Assembly: GCA_025677835.1 (NCBI GenBank) | Contig: JAIXMR010000087.1 | Coordinates: forward strand, 1-64,000 | Direction of reading: 5' to 3' | Length of the DNA: 64,000 nucleotides | From: Sporodiniella umbellata | Taxonomy: Eukaryota; Mucoromycota; Mucoromycetes; Mucorales; Rhizopodaceae | In this document: piece after piece, positions 36,673 through 48,816 of the stretch | How the letters are laid out: each line of letters begins with the position of its first letter | Numbering within the stretch: the stretch's first letter is position 1 | The notes under the pieces: generated by a model | The model's database searches: none | What the model saw: the letters and a program-made list of their open reading frames with translations, nothing else | What the model was told of the DNA's origin: nothing | Made by a program: the position numbers and the translations under genes

Positions 36673-39600
36673 ATGTTTGACGAAGAATCTTTGTTTGATG
36701 TTTTTAGTGGAGAAAATGCAGTTGACAACTTTGACGACGTTGAAGATGAAGAGTTGATTGAACAAGTTAAGCCAGCAAAACGTCCTACTGATAATGAGGA
36801 CTTGAAAGATCAAGACATCAAAAAACAGAAAAAGGAAGAGCAGACTGGAAAGCCTGCTGTTGTAGCGCCCATTGTAGCTGATACATTCGAGGAGGAAACC
36901 AGCAGACAAATTGCCAACATTGCCGGTCTTCAGGCACAAGCTGCCGTAGCAGCTGAGGGAGAACAGATCGTGTTGAGTCACCAAGTTAAACATCAAGTAG
37001 CAGTTCCACCAAACTACCCATATGTACCCATCTCGCAACATGTTCCACCTGCTGATCCTGCTCGTGTGTACCCATTTACGCTCGATCCTTTCCAACGTGT
37101 AGCTGTCTCCTCCATTGAGCGTAATGAATCTATCCTAGTATCAGCTCACACCTCTGCAGGTAAAACTGTAGTAGCCGAATATGCCATTGCGCAGTGTTTA
37201 AAGAACAAACAACGTGTTATTTATACTTCACCTATCAAGGTAAACAGTAGTCAAAATAGAGGGTTAGAGTATTCAGACAATTGCGTACGTATATAGGCCT
37301 TATCCAACCAAAAATTCCGTGAGTTTACTGAGGAATTTGGCGACGTGGGATTGATGACTGGCGATGTGACAATTAACCCGCAAGCCTCCTGTCTTGTGAT
37401 GACTACAGAAATTTTGCGATCGATGTTATATCGTGGTTCTGAAGTTATTCGTGAAGTTGCCTGGGTTGTTTATGACGAAATTCATTATATGAGAGACTCC
37501 GGTAAAAGAGCGAAGAAAGAAAAAAAGCATAGGAAACTAAACAGATAGATATTGTTACTTTTTGATTCTTGTAGAACGTGGCGTTGTTTGGGAAGAGTCG
37601 ATTATTTTATTGCCAGATGCAGTTCGATTTGTTTTCTTATCTGCCACTATTCCTAATGCTATGGAATTCGCTGAATGGATATGTAAAATACATCAACAAC
37701 CATGCCACATTGTGTATACCGATTTTCGTCCTACGCCTCTTCAACATTATTTATTCCCTGCTGGAGGCGACGGTATTCACCTTGTTGTAGATGAAAAAAG
37801 TCGATTTAGAGAAGACAGCTTCCAAAAAGCTATTTCTGCTCTGAGCAATTCCAAGGGCGACGATCCTAGCTCAGGCCGTGGACGTGGAGGAAGCGGAAAA
37901 CGTGGTGGCAAAACATATAAAGGTGGTAATTCAACTGACGGACCCGCAGATATATATCGAATTATCAAGATGGTAATGATGAAAAACTATCATCCTGTTA
38001 TTGTTTTTAGTTTCTCCAAAAAAGAGTGTGAAGCAAATGCCCTTTTAATGTCAAAGTTAGATTTCAACGATGGTAAGTTATAATGCAACTGAAAATTGAA
38101 AACACACATTTATATGTCCTTTACGTTTAATAGATAGCGAACGCGACATGGTATCTAACGTGTTTACCAATGCTATATCTGGACTGAATGAAGACGATCG
38201 TCAGCTTCCCCAAATTCAACAACTTCTTCCGCTTTTGCGTCGTGGTATTGGTGTACATCATGGTGGCCTCTTACCTATTATGAAAGAAACAATCGAAGTC
38301 TTGTTTCAAGAAGGTCTTTTGAAGGTGCTTTTTGCTACTGAAACCTTTTCTATCGGTTTGAATATGCCTGCCAAGACTGTTGTGTTTACAAGCGTTCGTA
38401 AGTTTGATGGTAAGAACGTACGTTGGGTTACATCAGGTGAATATATCCAAATGTCAGGTCGCGCGGGTCGTCGTGGTCTGGATGAACGTGGTGTGGTTAT
38501 AATGATGATTGATGAAAAGATGGAACCAGCTGTTGCTAAGGATATGGTTAAAGGTGAATCAGATCGCATGAACTCAGCTTTCCATTTGAGTTACAACATG
38601 ATTTTGAACTTGCTTCGTGTAGAAGGTGTCAGCCCAGAATACATGCTGGAAAAATGTTTTTATACTTTCCAAAGCGACTCCAATATTCCTCAGTTTGAAA
38701 GACAAATTAAGACGCTTGAAGAAGAAAAAAATAGCATTGTTGTTGAAAATGAGGAAGAGATCACGAGCTATTATGAACTTCGAAAACAAATTGATATATT
38801 TTCACAAGATGTGCACGATGTGATGATTCACCCCACCTACTCGTTGCCTTTCATGCAACCTGGTCGCTTGGTTCATGTGGAACATGACAAGATGGACTTT
38901 GGTTGGGGTGCCGTTTTGAAATTCCAAAAAGTACACCAAAAAAAAAGAATGGACAAAGACTCAGAGCCAGTCTATATAGTAGATGTATTGTTGAATTGCT
39001 CTTTAAATAGTTCTCTGTCAAAAGATGCTGCAGGAGAACCCACTGGTATCCAACCAGCCACAAACGAGTCTGGGCTCAACCTGATCGTTGTTCCTGTCAG
39101 TTTGCGCGCTATCCAGAGCATAAGTCATGTTCGCCTTGTACTTCCCAAGGATCTACGCTCATCCGATTCCCGCAAGTCTGTATACAAATCGATTGAAGAA
39201 GTGAAAAAGAGGTTCCAAAACAGTATTCCTTTGCTGGACCCTATCAATAACATGGGTATCAAAGATCCTTCGTTTGAAAAGCTAATTAGCAAGATTTTAA
39301 ACTTGGAAAAGAAAGTAATGGAGCACCCGCTTTCAAAAGAAGAAAATCTACCAGCACTCTACGAAATCTATACAAGAAAGATGGAAGTGGTGGACCGAAT
39401 GAAAACATTGAAGAAAAAACTACTGGAAGCGCAGTCGATTGTTCAACTAGAAGAACTCAAGAACAGAAAGCGAGTTATGAGACGACTTGGATTTACAACA
39501 TCTGCTGATGTAGTAGAAATGAAGGGCCGTGTTGCTTGTGAAATCAGTACAGGAGATGAATTGCTTTTGACAGAAATGATTTTCCAAGGTGTGTTCAACG

Positions 39601-40034
39601 ATCTTACTGTTGATCAATCTGTAGCTGTGTTGAGTTGCTTTGTATTTGACGAAAAAGTAGACGCACGAGCCAAACTGCAAGAAGAGCTTTCAGCGCCCCT
39701 TCGGTTGATGCAAGAAACTGCTCGTAGAATTGCTCGAGTAGCTAACGAATGTAAAATGGCCATTGACGAACAGCAATATGTCGACAAGTTTAAGCCCGAA
39801 CTGATGGACGTAGTATTTGCCTGGTGTCAAGGAGCCAAGTTCTCACAGATCTGCAAGATGACCACTGTCTATGAAGGTTCTCTTATCCGTATATTTAGAC
39901 GTCTTGAAGAACTCTTAAGACAAATGTGTGCAGCTGCTAAGAGTATTGGTAACAGTGAACTGGAAAACAAATTCTCTGAAGGTATCAATCGAATCCACAG
40001 AGACATTATCTTTGCTGCCTCTCTTTACTTGTAA
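36673..40034 (+). CDS. MTR4: MTR4 exosome-assisting DExH RNA helicase
   Basis: Four exons (36673-37239, 37297-37501, 37575-38072, 38134-40034) encode 1,056 aa. After an acidic, lysine-rich N-terminus comes [26 protein letters not shown] (Walker A at about residue 158) and then YTSPIKALSNQK. Exon 2 adds [20 protein letters not shown] and DEIHYMRD, exon 3 [15 protein letters not shown], and exon 4 [25 protein letters not shown] and [10 protein letters not shown]. An arch/KOW region and the C-terminal DSHCT domain (GASFSQI-type [11 protein letters not shown]) follow. This architecture and length are those of MTR4/SKIV2L2, the nuclear TRAMP-complex helicase. An RGG-like insert ([15 protein letters not shown]) in exon 3 is a local feature. 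SKI2 was considered but fits less well. Confidence 0.97.
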
Positions 40035-40940
40035 AATAAAACATCAAAACAAACAAACTCAATCCCAAAGCATATTTTTTTCAAAAAATAAAAAAATAAA
40101 AAATAAAACAAAAATAAAAGGCTGTTATACTTATACAAGCAACCGTTTGTTATCGGTAGTCAACAATTCAAACTTTCATTAATTGTACCAACGGGCTTTT
40201 TTTTTTTCTTTTTTTTTTTTTTTTCATGTATGCAAACGTGAATTCTTGAAGATTGCATATACACACATATATTGATACAGTATCTCTTTTTGTCTCGATA
40301 GCAAATACTTGAAGCCCTTCTTGGTGCATCTTTAAATCCAGGCTGCCTTCTGATACGATTGCTTTACGAGCTGGAGGCTTTCGTAAAACTCGACAGTTAC
40401 GAGGAAAAGCTGTGTGTTGAAAGTTCACAAGATTTATATTGTTTGAAATTCATCAGCAATTTGATTATCAGACACCGGGCTATTATGGTTGAACTATATC
40501 TTTACTGAATTATATGGCTCATGAAAATACCTAAATGCTAGCACCTAACTAACGTAGTGATCTACCATAGAGGCTTTTTTCTTTCTTTAAAATCAGCCAT
40601 ACCATGACATTCTAAACCAGACACTATATATATATAAAGGGGGACTATAAAGAAGATGGCTGGGTTCAAAGAATTCGCTCAAGAAAAGAAACAGACGTTT
40701 TTTTTTTTCTAGTCACTATAACAAAATGTGTAGTATTAGCTTAATCCTTTACACTTGAAACAAATGAATAGCCAACAATCTAAAGATAGTCTGTTGACTT
40801 AATTCAGGACTAAAATGGAAATAGCTTTTATTGTAGGATGTTGGCTAGGGATTCTTATAGTTTGTATTTTTTTTTTAGGAAAAAAAAAAAAAAGTAAAAA
40901 CAAAAGGGGCAGTTATCACCAAACAACAAAGTAAAGAAGA
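40035..40940. other. Intergenic between MTR4 and MSH4
   Basis: Stop codons of the two genes converge across 906 bp. A minus-strand frame at about 40200-40430 (including EGSLDLKMHQEGLQVFAIE) has some coding character but no ATG, splice partners or family. A TATA-like TATATATATAAAG on the plus strand at about 40625-40640 precedes a short ATG frame that soon stops. Confidence 0.4.
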
Positions 40941-43900
40941 CTACCAAGGTTCTCTTGACATGCTTTCTTGCAGAGCTAATGTTTGTTCCAGTAACTGTTC
41001 ATTATCTAAATTGGCTTCCTTTAACTGTAGCATTTTATCTGCAAACTAAATAAAAAGGTTAAAAAGGTTTGCCTCATTTTTTTTTTTAGGTACACAAAGC
41101 AATTTTCTTTCTTTTGTGATTGTTTTGATTTGATCTTTACTGTACTTGTTGGATTGACCTTTCTCTAACTTTATTATTGGGAGGTACGAAAGATGAAAAG
41201 AACTTTGGTATAAATGGTTTTTTTTTTTTCTTTTCTTTGAAACAAACCTCTTTGACAATAGCTTGTGCTGTCTGTAAGATTTCTTGGGGTAAATCCAATA
41301 GTTGAGCTGTCTGTATGCCTAAATAGAGAATTAAACTGGTCTAAATAAATTGAACTTTACCATAATGATGACCAGTGACTAAAGAGCCATCTCCGATTTT
41401 GTATTGATAATCAAGACAACAAGCAGTTTCTGTAGTCTAATCGGTGATTGTAAAATAACAAGGTATGATGTAGTCACCCGATGATTTACTCTGATATCCA
41501 CTTTAAGTTGTAGGTTGACAATGTTTGGATAGACGATCAAGGTTTTTGTGAGAGGATGAAGATGAGTGGCAAACAAACAAAAGGCCTAAAAAGAAACGAT
41601 CAACATGTATATCTACATTGTACACATACTCTTGTCTGTGCCAACGTTTCACACACAGCAGCAGCAATACCAAGCGCATCTTGGGGCGAAGTACTACGAC
41701 CGAGTTCATCCATAATCACCAGACTAGAGTGAGATACGTTTTGCAAAATAAAAGTGGTTTCTTTCATTTCGTTCATAAAAGAAGATGTATCAACATCGGA
41801 ATAGACTGGGTCGTTAGTCAGTCTGGAAAGTATCTAAGAAAAATCCTATTGTGAGCACTTTATATAAAGGAAACGAATACCTGATCACATAGTCTAAACG
41901 ATCCATATTCTGCTGGAATACTTTATATATATTTTTAGTAAAAAGAGAGTGTTAAATTGAGTATGTAATACAAAGAACCCATATGTGCCATGATATTCAA
42001 TAAGGCCACCTGTTTGAGGTAAGTAGATTTGCCGCTCATATTGGGTCCAGTGATAAATTGAAAATTGCTTGATAAGGACATAAATGTATCATTGGCAACC
42101 AAGGGTGTACTTAGAATACGATCTAATATTGGATGACGACCTGATCGAATAGCCAATGTGTTTGAAAAACTAGGACGTACTAGCCAAAAAAAAAAAAAAA
42201 AAAAAAAAAGCAGGCTAAGAAGTTTATAGCATAAAAATGTAAATGAACACTTGCCATAATCATACGATAAACAAGAGACTGCAAAAGAGCTCAACATATC
42301 CAATAACGCAATAGCCTCCGATGCTTTATATAGAAAATTGATATTGTCTTGAAAGATCTGCAACAAGTCTGACACTACGCTGTTTCAAAAATAAATAAAT
42401 TTAAATCTCCGTTTTATCTTTCTATACCTGTCAGACATTAAATAGACTTCTGCTAAAGATTCATTGACTCTGTTATTTTTCTGAAGCTTTTTTTTTTTTT
42501 TTTTTTTAAAGGAAAAAAAAAAAAAAGTATCAAAATAAACTTGATTAAAATCAGGTTATGTATATAAAAAAAAAAAAAAAAAAAAAACAATGTACGTACC
42601 AATTCTAAAGTAGTGAATTGCATTGTTTTTTTTCTTTGGGTGATATGAATAAACAAATCAGGCAGAGAAGATGCTTTATGGGTAGCCAATTGAATAAAGA
42701 AACCTGTGGAAGGGTTAAATTGAAGTTTTAGATCAAGTTTGTAGCTATCCGAATATTGGGTGACCAGATCATAAATGTCTTTTGTGGCTTCTTTGTAAAC
42801 TTGACGTGCTATAGGTACAAGACCATGAAGACAGGATGATAGCCTCCAAGTCAACTTACCTACGTCCAACAGTCCATTCACGCCTGCCTAAAGATGGTTA
42901 TCAATAATAGGGAGTATGTTTCTTACCTTGACTGCGTAACATTTTTGATTTCGAAGACCCAAACTTGTTTTTTGTATTCGGACCTCTGGATGAATGACTT
43001 GTTGTATGGTTTGTATCAGAGAGTCTAGAGGGGAGGAGAGAGAGAGAAAAAAAAAAAAAAAAACGGTCAATCGGAACACTCGTAGGGTTTTCTAAGGATA
43101 CCAAAAGCAGGGTCAGACAAAACCTAAGAATAACAAGTATCAGAATCCAAGCGACAAACCGGTACTTTTACTTTCTGTAGAGTGTCCATCAAGAGAGTAC
43201 CTGTGGAAGGTATGATCTGAGCAAGGGCTTGGATAGAAAGCAATCCTTGTTTAAGACACAGTGTGTGGTTGATCTTGGACTCAGACGAGGCAGAAGAGAG
43301 ACGGGTGAGGAAGGCAATGGTCTGATCGAGATCGGTCAAGGTATGAAGGGTGGTTTGAATATTAAAGAGTCTTTCTTCATCTGTTGCCAACACTTGAACA
43401 GCGTCCAGGCGTTCTTGGATCGTATCGAGTCTAGAAGCAGGTTGAAGAAGGTTGGTCCGGAGTAGACGATGGCCCATACTTGTTTTTGTATGGTCAAGAA
43501 TATACAACAACGTATCTTTGGGTTGGGTGGTGTTGATAACGAGTTCCAGATGACGTGCAGTAGTATAGTCTTTATTTGGAATACATATAAAAAGTGTATA
43601 TACAAGTGTATGTTTTTTTTTTGTTTTTTTTTGTTTTTTTTTTTACCTATCATCAGACTACCTTCCACACCTTGATAAACAAACTTGATCGTCTGTGGCG
43701 AGAAAGCCACCGGGAGGTGATGAAAAGTAGCAGCAATGGCGGTCAAACAAAAGTATTTGGGAGAAAGGCCCAAGGTGAGCGTAGGTAGGTCTTGAGGGAG
43801 ACCATAGCGTTCAACGCAGGCCATGCCTTCCTGTTCGTTAAAGTATTTACGAGGCAAGAAGACAAGGGACAGATGAGGGAAGGTGCGTTGGACCCAATAG

Positions 43901-44222
43901 ACCAGCCTACTCTTTTCCTGCGTTTGGTTACCTCCAGAACATAACAAAAGGATGTCTGGATTGTTTAAGCTTATCTTATGCAGGGTTTTGGTAAACGAGG
44001 GACTATCGGCAAACTGGGTACCAAAAGATAAAATAGGTGGGGTATAGGGAAACCCAGACTTACCTCGGACAGAGTACACTCACAGTTTTGTTCGTCAAAA
44101 CAACAGAAACCGATTTCGGAAGCCACGCCTCTACCTTCAGCTAGCGTCATCCAGGATTTCTTTGGCTGACGTTGGGTGATGGTAGTATGAACAGAGATGA
44201 CAGTCCCTGGCCGGGCCACCAT
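40941..44222 (-). CDS. MSH4: MSH4, meiotic MutS homologue
   Basis: Sixteen exons (44222-44064, 44013-43647, 43569-43172, 43123-43102, 43024-42927, 42887-42860, 42808-42600, 42480-42428, 42379-42255, 42179-41972, 41920-41881, 41833-41630, 41585-41478, 41436-41361, 41318-41248, 41045-40941) encode 756 aa. The mismatch-recognition domain I is absent. MutS II-V follow: GHRLLRTNLLQP, CYAVKAGVNGLLDV, YVRPSFSNTLAIRSGRHPIL, Walker A GPNMSGKST (about residues 531-539), IPAEYGSFRLCDQI, IMDELGRST and FATHLHPL. MSH4 pairs with MSH5 to stabilise crossover intermediates in meiosis. Exons 4 and 6 are 22 and 28 nt; the intron after exon 9 begins with GC; the last intron (202 nt) is unusually long. Confidence 0.95.
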
Positions 44223-44686
44223 TTTTTTCCTTGAATTCGAAAGGGCTGAGTCAGCTCTCATATGACCAGATAAAGAAAGAGTTCAAGCAGAAGATAGAAA
44301 CGAATTCAAAAAGAAATAGAAAAAAAAAAAAAAAAAAAGAAATAGAAGAAACTCACTCGCTTTCTGTTACAAAAAAGAAAACTATTTCAATGATAATCTT
44401 ACCAAAAGATGTTGTTCAATTGAGGCTTTTATTTCTCAAACTGTTGTTTATTTCACTCTTTTTTTTTTTTTTTTCTCACATGAGCCTTAGTACTACCCGA
44501 GTCCATCTTACTATTATTAACTTTTTTTAATATAAATAATAACAATAATAAAGTTTTGATTATATTACAATAGAATAAGAAACAAAATAAGTGTAAAAGG
44601 AAGAAAAAAAACAAAAAAAAAAAAAAGGGGGGGGGAATATGCACAGCCTCAAAAAAAAAAAAGGTGAATCTCTTTTTTGTCAGTGT
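44223..44686. other. Intergenic, MSH4 5' flank
   Basis: 464 bp between two same-strand genes. A-runs at about 44320-44338 and 44610-44630 and a T-run near 44460. No coding support. Confidence 0.5.
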
Positions 44687-46250
44687 TTAAAGAATGATCA
44701 CATCAGAAGATTTGACAAATACGCCACGATTTGGATTTGTAGTAAAGTAACGTTCACCATCAATGGAACCGTCACAGTTTCCCACTTTGAAGGTTAAGTT
44801 AAAAAAAGAAAAATAGCAAGTAGGGTTTGTTTACCTCCTCTGTCTAACAAGATACCCAGTCTATATTCTACTTTCTTTTTATCGATCGCCACTCGACCTG
44901 CGTAGGCGATAGTTCCTGTGGTGCGGATAGGCCGATGGACAAGTTCGACGCGTTGGCCGACCTTGAACTGGCGAGAGAAGAACAAAGAGACAAGATGTGT
45001 TTTGATCCACTTGGGAGTATGCCAATAGGGTAAATGACGTGTACCTGTCGGTTTCTTTCTTTCGTGTGGTTTTGGCGTGGGTTCGGGTTCAGCCATGAGG
45101 GCATGTTTGGGCAGGGAGAGATCTAGAATGTGAGTTACGTTTGGTTTGTTTGTCTGTTACCTTGGGCTAAAAGCTCGATAAGGTCTTTATTGATCAGATT
45201 GAGTTTTTTGAGTGTGAGGAGGTGCGTACCGATATAGGCAATCGTGGCGTCTTTGGCGGACTGTAACATGGCTTTGGCCTGTGGGTTACGCTGAACACTG
45301 TCACGACACATGAGATGTTTGACGATACCCTTGTAGAGTAAACAGACGTTACGTTCGTGCATGTGATCCCGCGAGAGAACGGTCGCCATCAGATAGTGCA
45401 GAAAATCAAAGGAGTAAGTGATGCCGTCCACACAGGAGAGAAGTTTTGGGTACGTCGTACAGTAAAATAAAAAGTCGTTTGCCACCAAGTCCGCTGCGGC
45501 TGTCTTGACCTCGGCCACCGTGTGGAGCAGACGAGGGTCAAGCGAATGCGTTTCCGCCCCAAAGCAGCCGGTGAGGGATTCGATCGCGTTGTGTTTATGG
45601 ACGTGGTTTTTGAGTTCTTTGGTGAGGTAATCGTGTAGGGAAGGCGTGGTCTCGATGAGGTCCACAGTGACAGGAGAGCACCAGAACGTCGGTATCGCTT
45701 TCTCTGGGTCGCTGACCAGTAATTTCAACAGAGCCTGCGTCATCTCGCTTAGGGCATGATGTTCAGCATGCTGACCGGTAAAGGCCAGTAAGCTTGGGAC
45801 CTGCACACGACAGCTCTCACAATAACACACCATCCCGTGCGTCAGTTGAAGAAAAAGGCGTTCAACCGCTTCCACCAGTGGGTGCATGCCGAGATAGTCC
45901 CCGGCAAGATAAAGGGATTGGAGCGCCTGGCTATCTTCCGCCGGGAGTGACTGGGTGTACATGTAACACAGCAGGCCGTCCAATACGGACACACTAAACA
46001 TCCCGCGTGGTAAGAAAACGATCGATGCTTCTGCCTCTTGAAATTGGCTGCTTAGGATCGATTTGAAATAATTGGAATTCGACTTTAATACGTCTTTATG
46101 GCATGACCACTGTCGCTTCTCAGGTACACTGCTTGATTCACTAGGTGTCGGACTCTGGTTTTCTGCATACACACTATTGTCCGGTGTCAATGCTAGAATC
46201 ACATTCGGTGCTATCTCTTCTTTCCAGCCTGTCTGCGTCTTTATTTCCAT
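44687..46250 (-). CDS. BTB/POZ plus CAP-Gly fusion protein
   Basis: Three exons (46250-45161, 45122-44835, 44784-44687) encode 491 aa. Residues about 50-150 form a BTB/POZ fold: the SCHKDVLKSNSNYFKSIL strand-helix, then VLDGLLCYMYTQSL and LYLAGDYLGMHPLVEAVERL. A long helical middle follows. The C-terminus is a CAP-Gly domain: FKVGQRVELVHRPIRTTGTI, YRLGILLDRGGKVGNCDGSI and GERYFTTNPNRGVFVKSSDV. The classical GKNDG motif appears as GNCDGS, so binding to EEY/F tails may be weakened. BTB usually recruits CUL3, while CAP-Gly binds tubulin or EB tails; together they suggest a microtubule- or tubulin-directed ubiquitin-ligase adaptor. That is inference. Confidence 0.9.
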
Positions 46251-46295
46251 TCAATAAGCCAAAAAAAAAAAAAAAAAAAAGAGAAAAAATTCAAA

Positions 46296-46327
<32 letters not shown>

Positions 46328-46848
46328 GAAAGAAAAAATATTGAAATATCAAAAAAAGGCTATATTTTATATACAAAAATAAAAAGAGAGAGATGCATAA
46401 GCGTAGTTTTAAAACCAATCAGCAAATAACCGCCTCATTTTTTTTTTTTTTTCATGGATTTAGACTCGAAAGGGGAAAATGCCTCTTTCTGGAGACACTA
46501 AAAGTAAAATGTGTCTCAGCAACTACAACAACGAGGTACGCGTAGAAAAAGGCTTAGAAAAATAAAGCATTTTTAGAAAAGGTGAAAGATTAATAAAGCC
46601 AAAAGGTGAAGAAAAAGATCACGTGTGAGAAATCTCTACAAAAAGAGAATGTAGTTCATTTGTGCTGTCAAGTAAAAAGAGGAGTAAGAACACAAAGGGG
46701 GAATTAGAGTACAAACAGAAAAACAAAAAAAAAAAAAAAAAAGTATAAAAATCCTTTCCTTGTGTCTTTTGTGAATTCTGTTTTCTGTCTGGTGTAAATC
46801 AAGGTCAAAATCAACAGCAGACTTTATTATTTTTATAAATTGCTACAG
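46251..46848. other. Intergenic, divergent, with TATA-like element and long A-runs
   Basis: A-runs at 46261-46280 and 46306-46327 and near 46725-46742. TATAAAAA at about 46744-46751 could be the TATA box of the next gene. A short frame from ATG at 46480 ends at a GTACGC donor (about 46533) but its phase does not fit the downstream acceptor. Confidence 0.4.
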
Positions 46849-47135
46849 TGGATGATGACATAACAGCACTTCGGCAGACACCTAAAAGAGTAAAAATAAA
46901 ATATAAAAAGAAACCGCAGCGTTACACACAACTACCCCATCTGTCCACTCCCTTTCCATCTCCGCACTATCTTACTCGCTTTGGAAACAAGCTCGAAGCT
47001 CATTTCAATTCGTTTACAGCAGATCCAATGATAGGACAGCAGATAAAGTCTGTCATTTCAACGTTGGATCGTTGTTCGTCTTTGGAAGATAAGCTTGACT
47101 CAGCTTTGGCTTGTCTTTTGTTACTTAAAAAGTGA
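46849..47135 (+). CDS. Last exon of an unknown small gene
   Basis: An open stretch starts after a clear acceptor (TGCTACAG) and ends in TGA at 47133-47135, about 95 codons. It is basic at the start (KRVKIKYKKKPQRY), proline-rich in the middle and ends in amphipathic helices (IGQQIKSVISTLDRCSSLED, SALACLLLLKK). There is no in-frame ATG near its 5' end, so at least one upstream exon is needed. Because the exon begins TGGATGATGAC, a first exon ending in A would create the start codon across the junction, but I could not locate that exon. No family recognised. Coding character is good; product and start are unknown. Confidence 0.5.
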
Positions 47136-48097
47136 GGAATGACTCTGAAAGTTTCTCTTGAATACAAATACTTGCTGTTGACATCATGTATTCGGTTGAA
47201 TGCTGTTTCCCCCCCCCTTTTTTTTTTTTTTGGAGGGTTTTCAAGTTGAATAGGGTTTCAATCCAAGGCTTCTCTTTATTGTTGTTATAATCATTATTTA
47301 ACACACAGTTTTTCTCTTCTCGTAATACAATAAAAAGAGCTGTGATACGGCGGTTGGAAATGCAGTTCATTTATTTGTGTCGCATTCTTTTCGACACGTC
47401 TCTTATGACCTTTAGTTTATCCCAAAACACGTTTATAAAAGTGCCAACTTTGCTATACAAAACAGACTATAAAAATTGGACTGTAGTACATCTCTTTGCA
47501 TTCAGGTGCTTTGGGTTATGACATCTCATTGCTTGCTAGCTAAAAAAAAAAAAAAACACACATCTTACGTTTATCACCTCAGTTAGACGCGTCTTTTCTG
47601 TCATCCAACCATAAGACTACATTTTTGTTCACCTCGGTTTGTTTCTTCTCCCTTTTTAGTATCCTTCAAAACTTTGAATAGAACTGAGTTGCTTTCAGGA
47701 AAACAATCAAAAATAAAGTTGTAGCGGGAATGGAAACCAGGAAATATAAAAAAAAAGGGGGGGGAGAGGGAAAGAGCAATGTTAAAAGCCTTCGAACTTT
47801 CTTTTGTAACCTTTTTCTTTTAAAACCCACATTCATATTATGAGTCCTTTTTTGTTTCGAGAAATAGCTCATACTGATACATACATACATAAATGCGTGC
47901 ACATATACTCTTTCTTTTGTCCTCTTGCAAAACAGATTCAATCCTTTCACACACACACTCTCTCTCTCTCTTTCCCCCTTAAATTCTTTTTCTTAAAGAC
48001 ATTCTTTTCTATTTGAATTCTTTTCATCAATAAGATAAAATCGCGCACTTACAAAGTCAGTGTGTCTATTGTGTGTGTGTGTGTGAAAAGATAAAGT
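47136..48097. other. Intergenic with simple repeats
   Basis: About 960 bp with a C(7)T(14) run near 47210, a (CA)n/(CT)n stretch at about 47950-47972 and (TG)n at about 48070-48084. No gene supported. Confidence 0.5.
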
Positions 48098-48283
48098 TTA
48101 CTTCCCGCCCTTCCAACTTTTATTATTGCCTAAACTGTACACACATACAGTGAGGGTAGTCGCTTTAAGGAAATGATCCAATGTTCGTGACCAAATGTCA
48201 AAACGTCGATGGACCAATTTTTTCAATGTACAATGGCTATCTTTGGGGAAAGACTTAAAGTACTTGTACTTCATACTGCTCAT
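48098..48283 (-). CDS. Small ORF, possible single-pass membrane protein
   Basis: ATG at 48281-48283 opens 61 codons to TAA. The N-terminal half is basic (KKLVHRRFDIWSRTLDHF) and is followed by a short hydrophobic stretch (TTLTVCVYSLG) and a basic tail. Composition is unlike the surrounding AT-rich spacer. The layout resembles small mitochondrial inner-membrane proteins, but I cannot match a family. It could also be the last exon of a gene reaching to 48692. Confidence 0.35.
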   Translation of the reverse strand: MSSMKYKYFKSFPKDSHCTLKKLVHRRFDIWSRTLDHFLKATTLTVCVYSLGNNKSWKGGK

Positions 48284-48545
48284 AGTCAAAGGGTTTTCTT
48301 TGGACTTTCAAGTGAATAAACAACATTTAAAATATGTTGTTTAAAACATATCCTACTGATAAAGAGCCTCCCTTCTTATTTGGAGTACAATCCATTTTCC
48401 TGACAAATTGCTTTTTAAAAGTTTTTTTTTTTTTCCTTAAAAGCAGCGCATTCTCATTAGCCTTTGTTGGCTGTGTTCTATTCCAAAACAAAACCTTTTT
48501 ATATAAACCTTGGCTTATTTTTTTCAATGAAAGCAAAAACGATCC

Positions 48546-48692
48546 TCAAGCGGGCCTTTTGATGACACTGTTAGCTCCTGCCTTCATTGAATTGAATAGT
48601 AGGTTTGGATGTTTGCTAGCAATATCTCGAACTTTGCCTTCGATATCAGACAAGCCCCAGTATGGGTGTGCTATTTCTTTCCACACGGACAT
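48546..48692 (-). CDS. Small ORF, unknown
   Basis: ATG at 48690-48692, 48 codons (MSVWKEIAHPYWGLSDIEGK ... ANSVIKRPA) to TGA at 48548-48546. The translation is coding-like and tryptophan-containing. After the stop the same frame stays open for about 70 more codons, which may mean a single nonsense change in a longer gene, or simply an AT-biased 3' region. It is divergent from the DinB-like gene. No family recognised. Confidence 0.3.
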   Translation of the reverse strand: MSVWKEIAHPYWGLSDIEGKVRDIASKHPNLLFNSMKAGANSVIKRPA

Positions 48693-48780
48693 TCAAAAGC
48701 GGTTGCTCTTACTGTAAACCAATAACAAATGCATCCATAATCACAAGTCATGTAGCACATCCTTTGACTTCACACGTGAG

Positions 48781-48816
<36 letters not shown>

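Noticed and set aside
40168..40428. Minus-strand ORF downstream of MTR4
   Set aside because: No ATG, includes a poly-lysine translation of an A-run, and an equally open second frame exists; evidence is not enough for a gene call.
44835..45122. Extra intron inside BTB/CAP-Gly exon 2 (GTACAC to GCCAG)
   Set aside because: The splice would shift the frame and break the CAP-Gly reading, while the unspliced frame is fully open.
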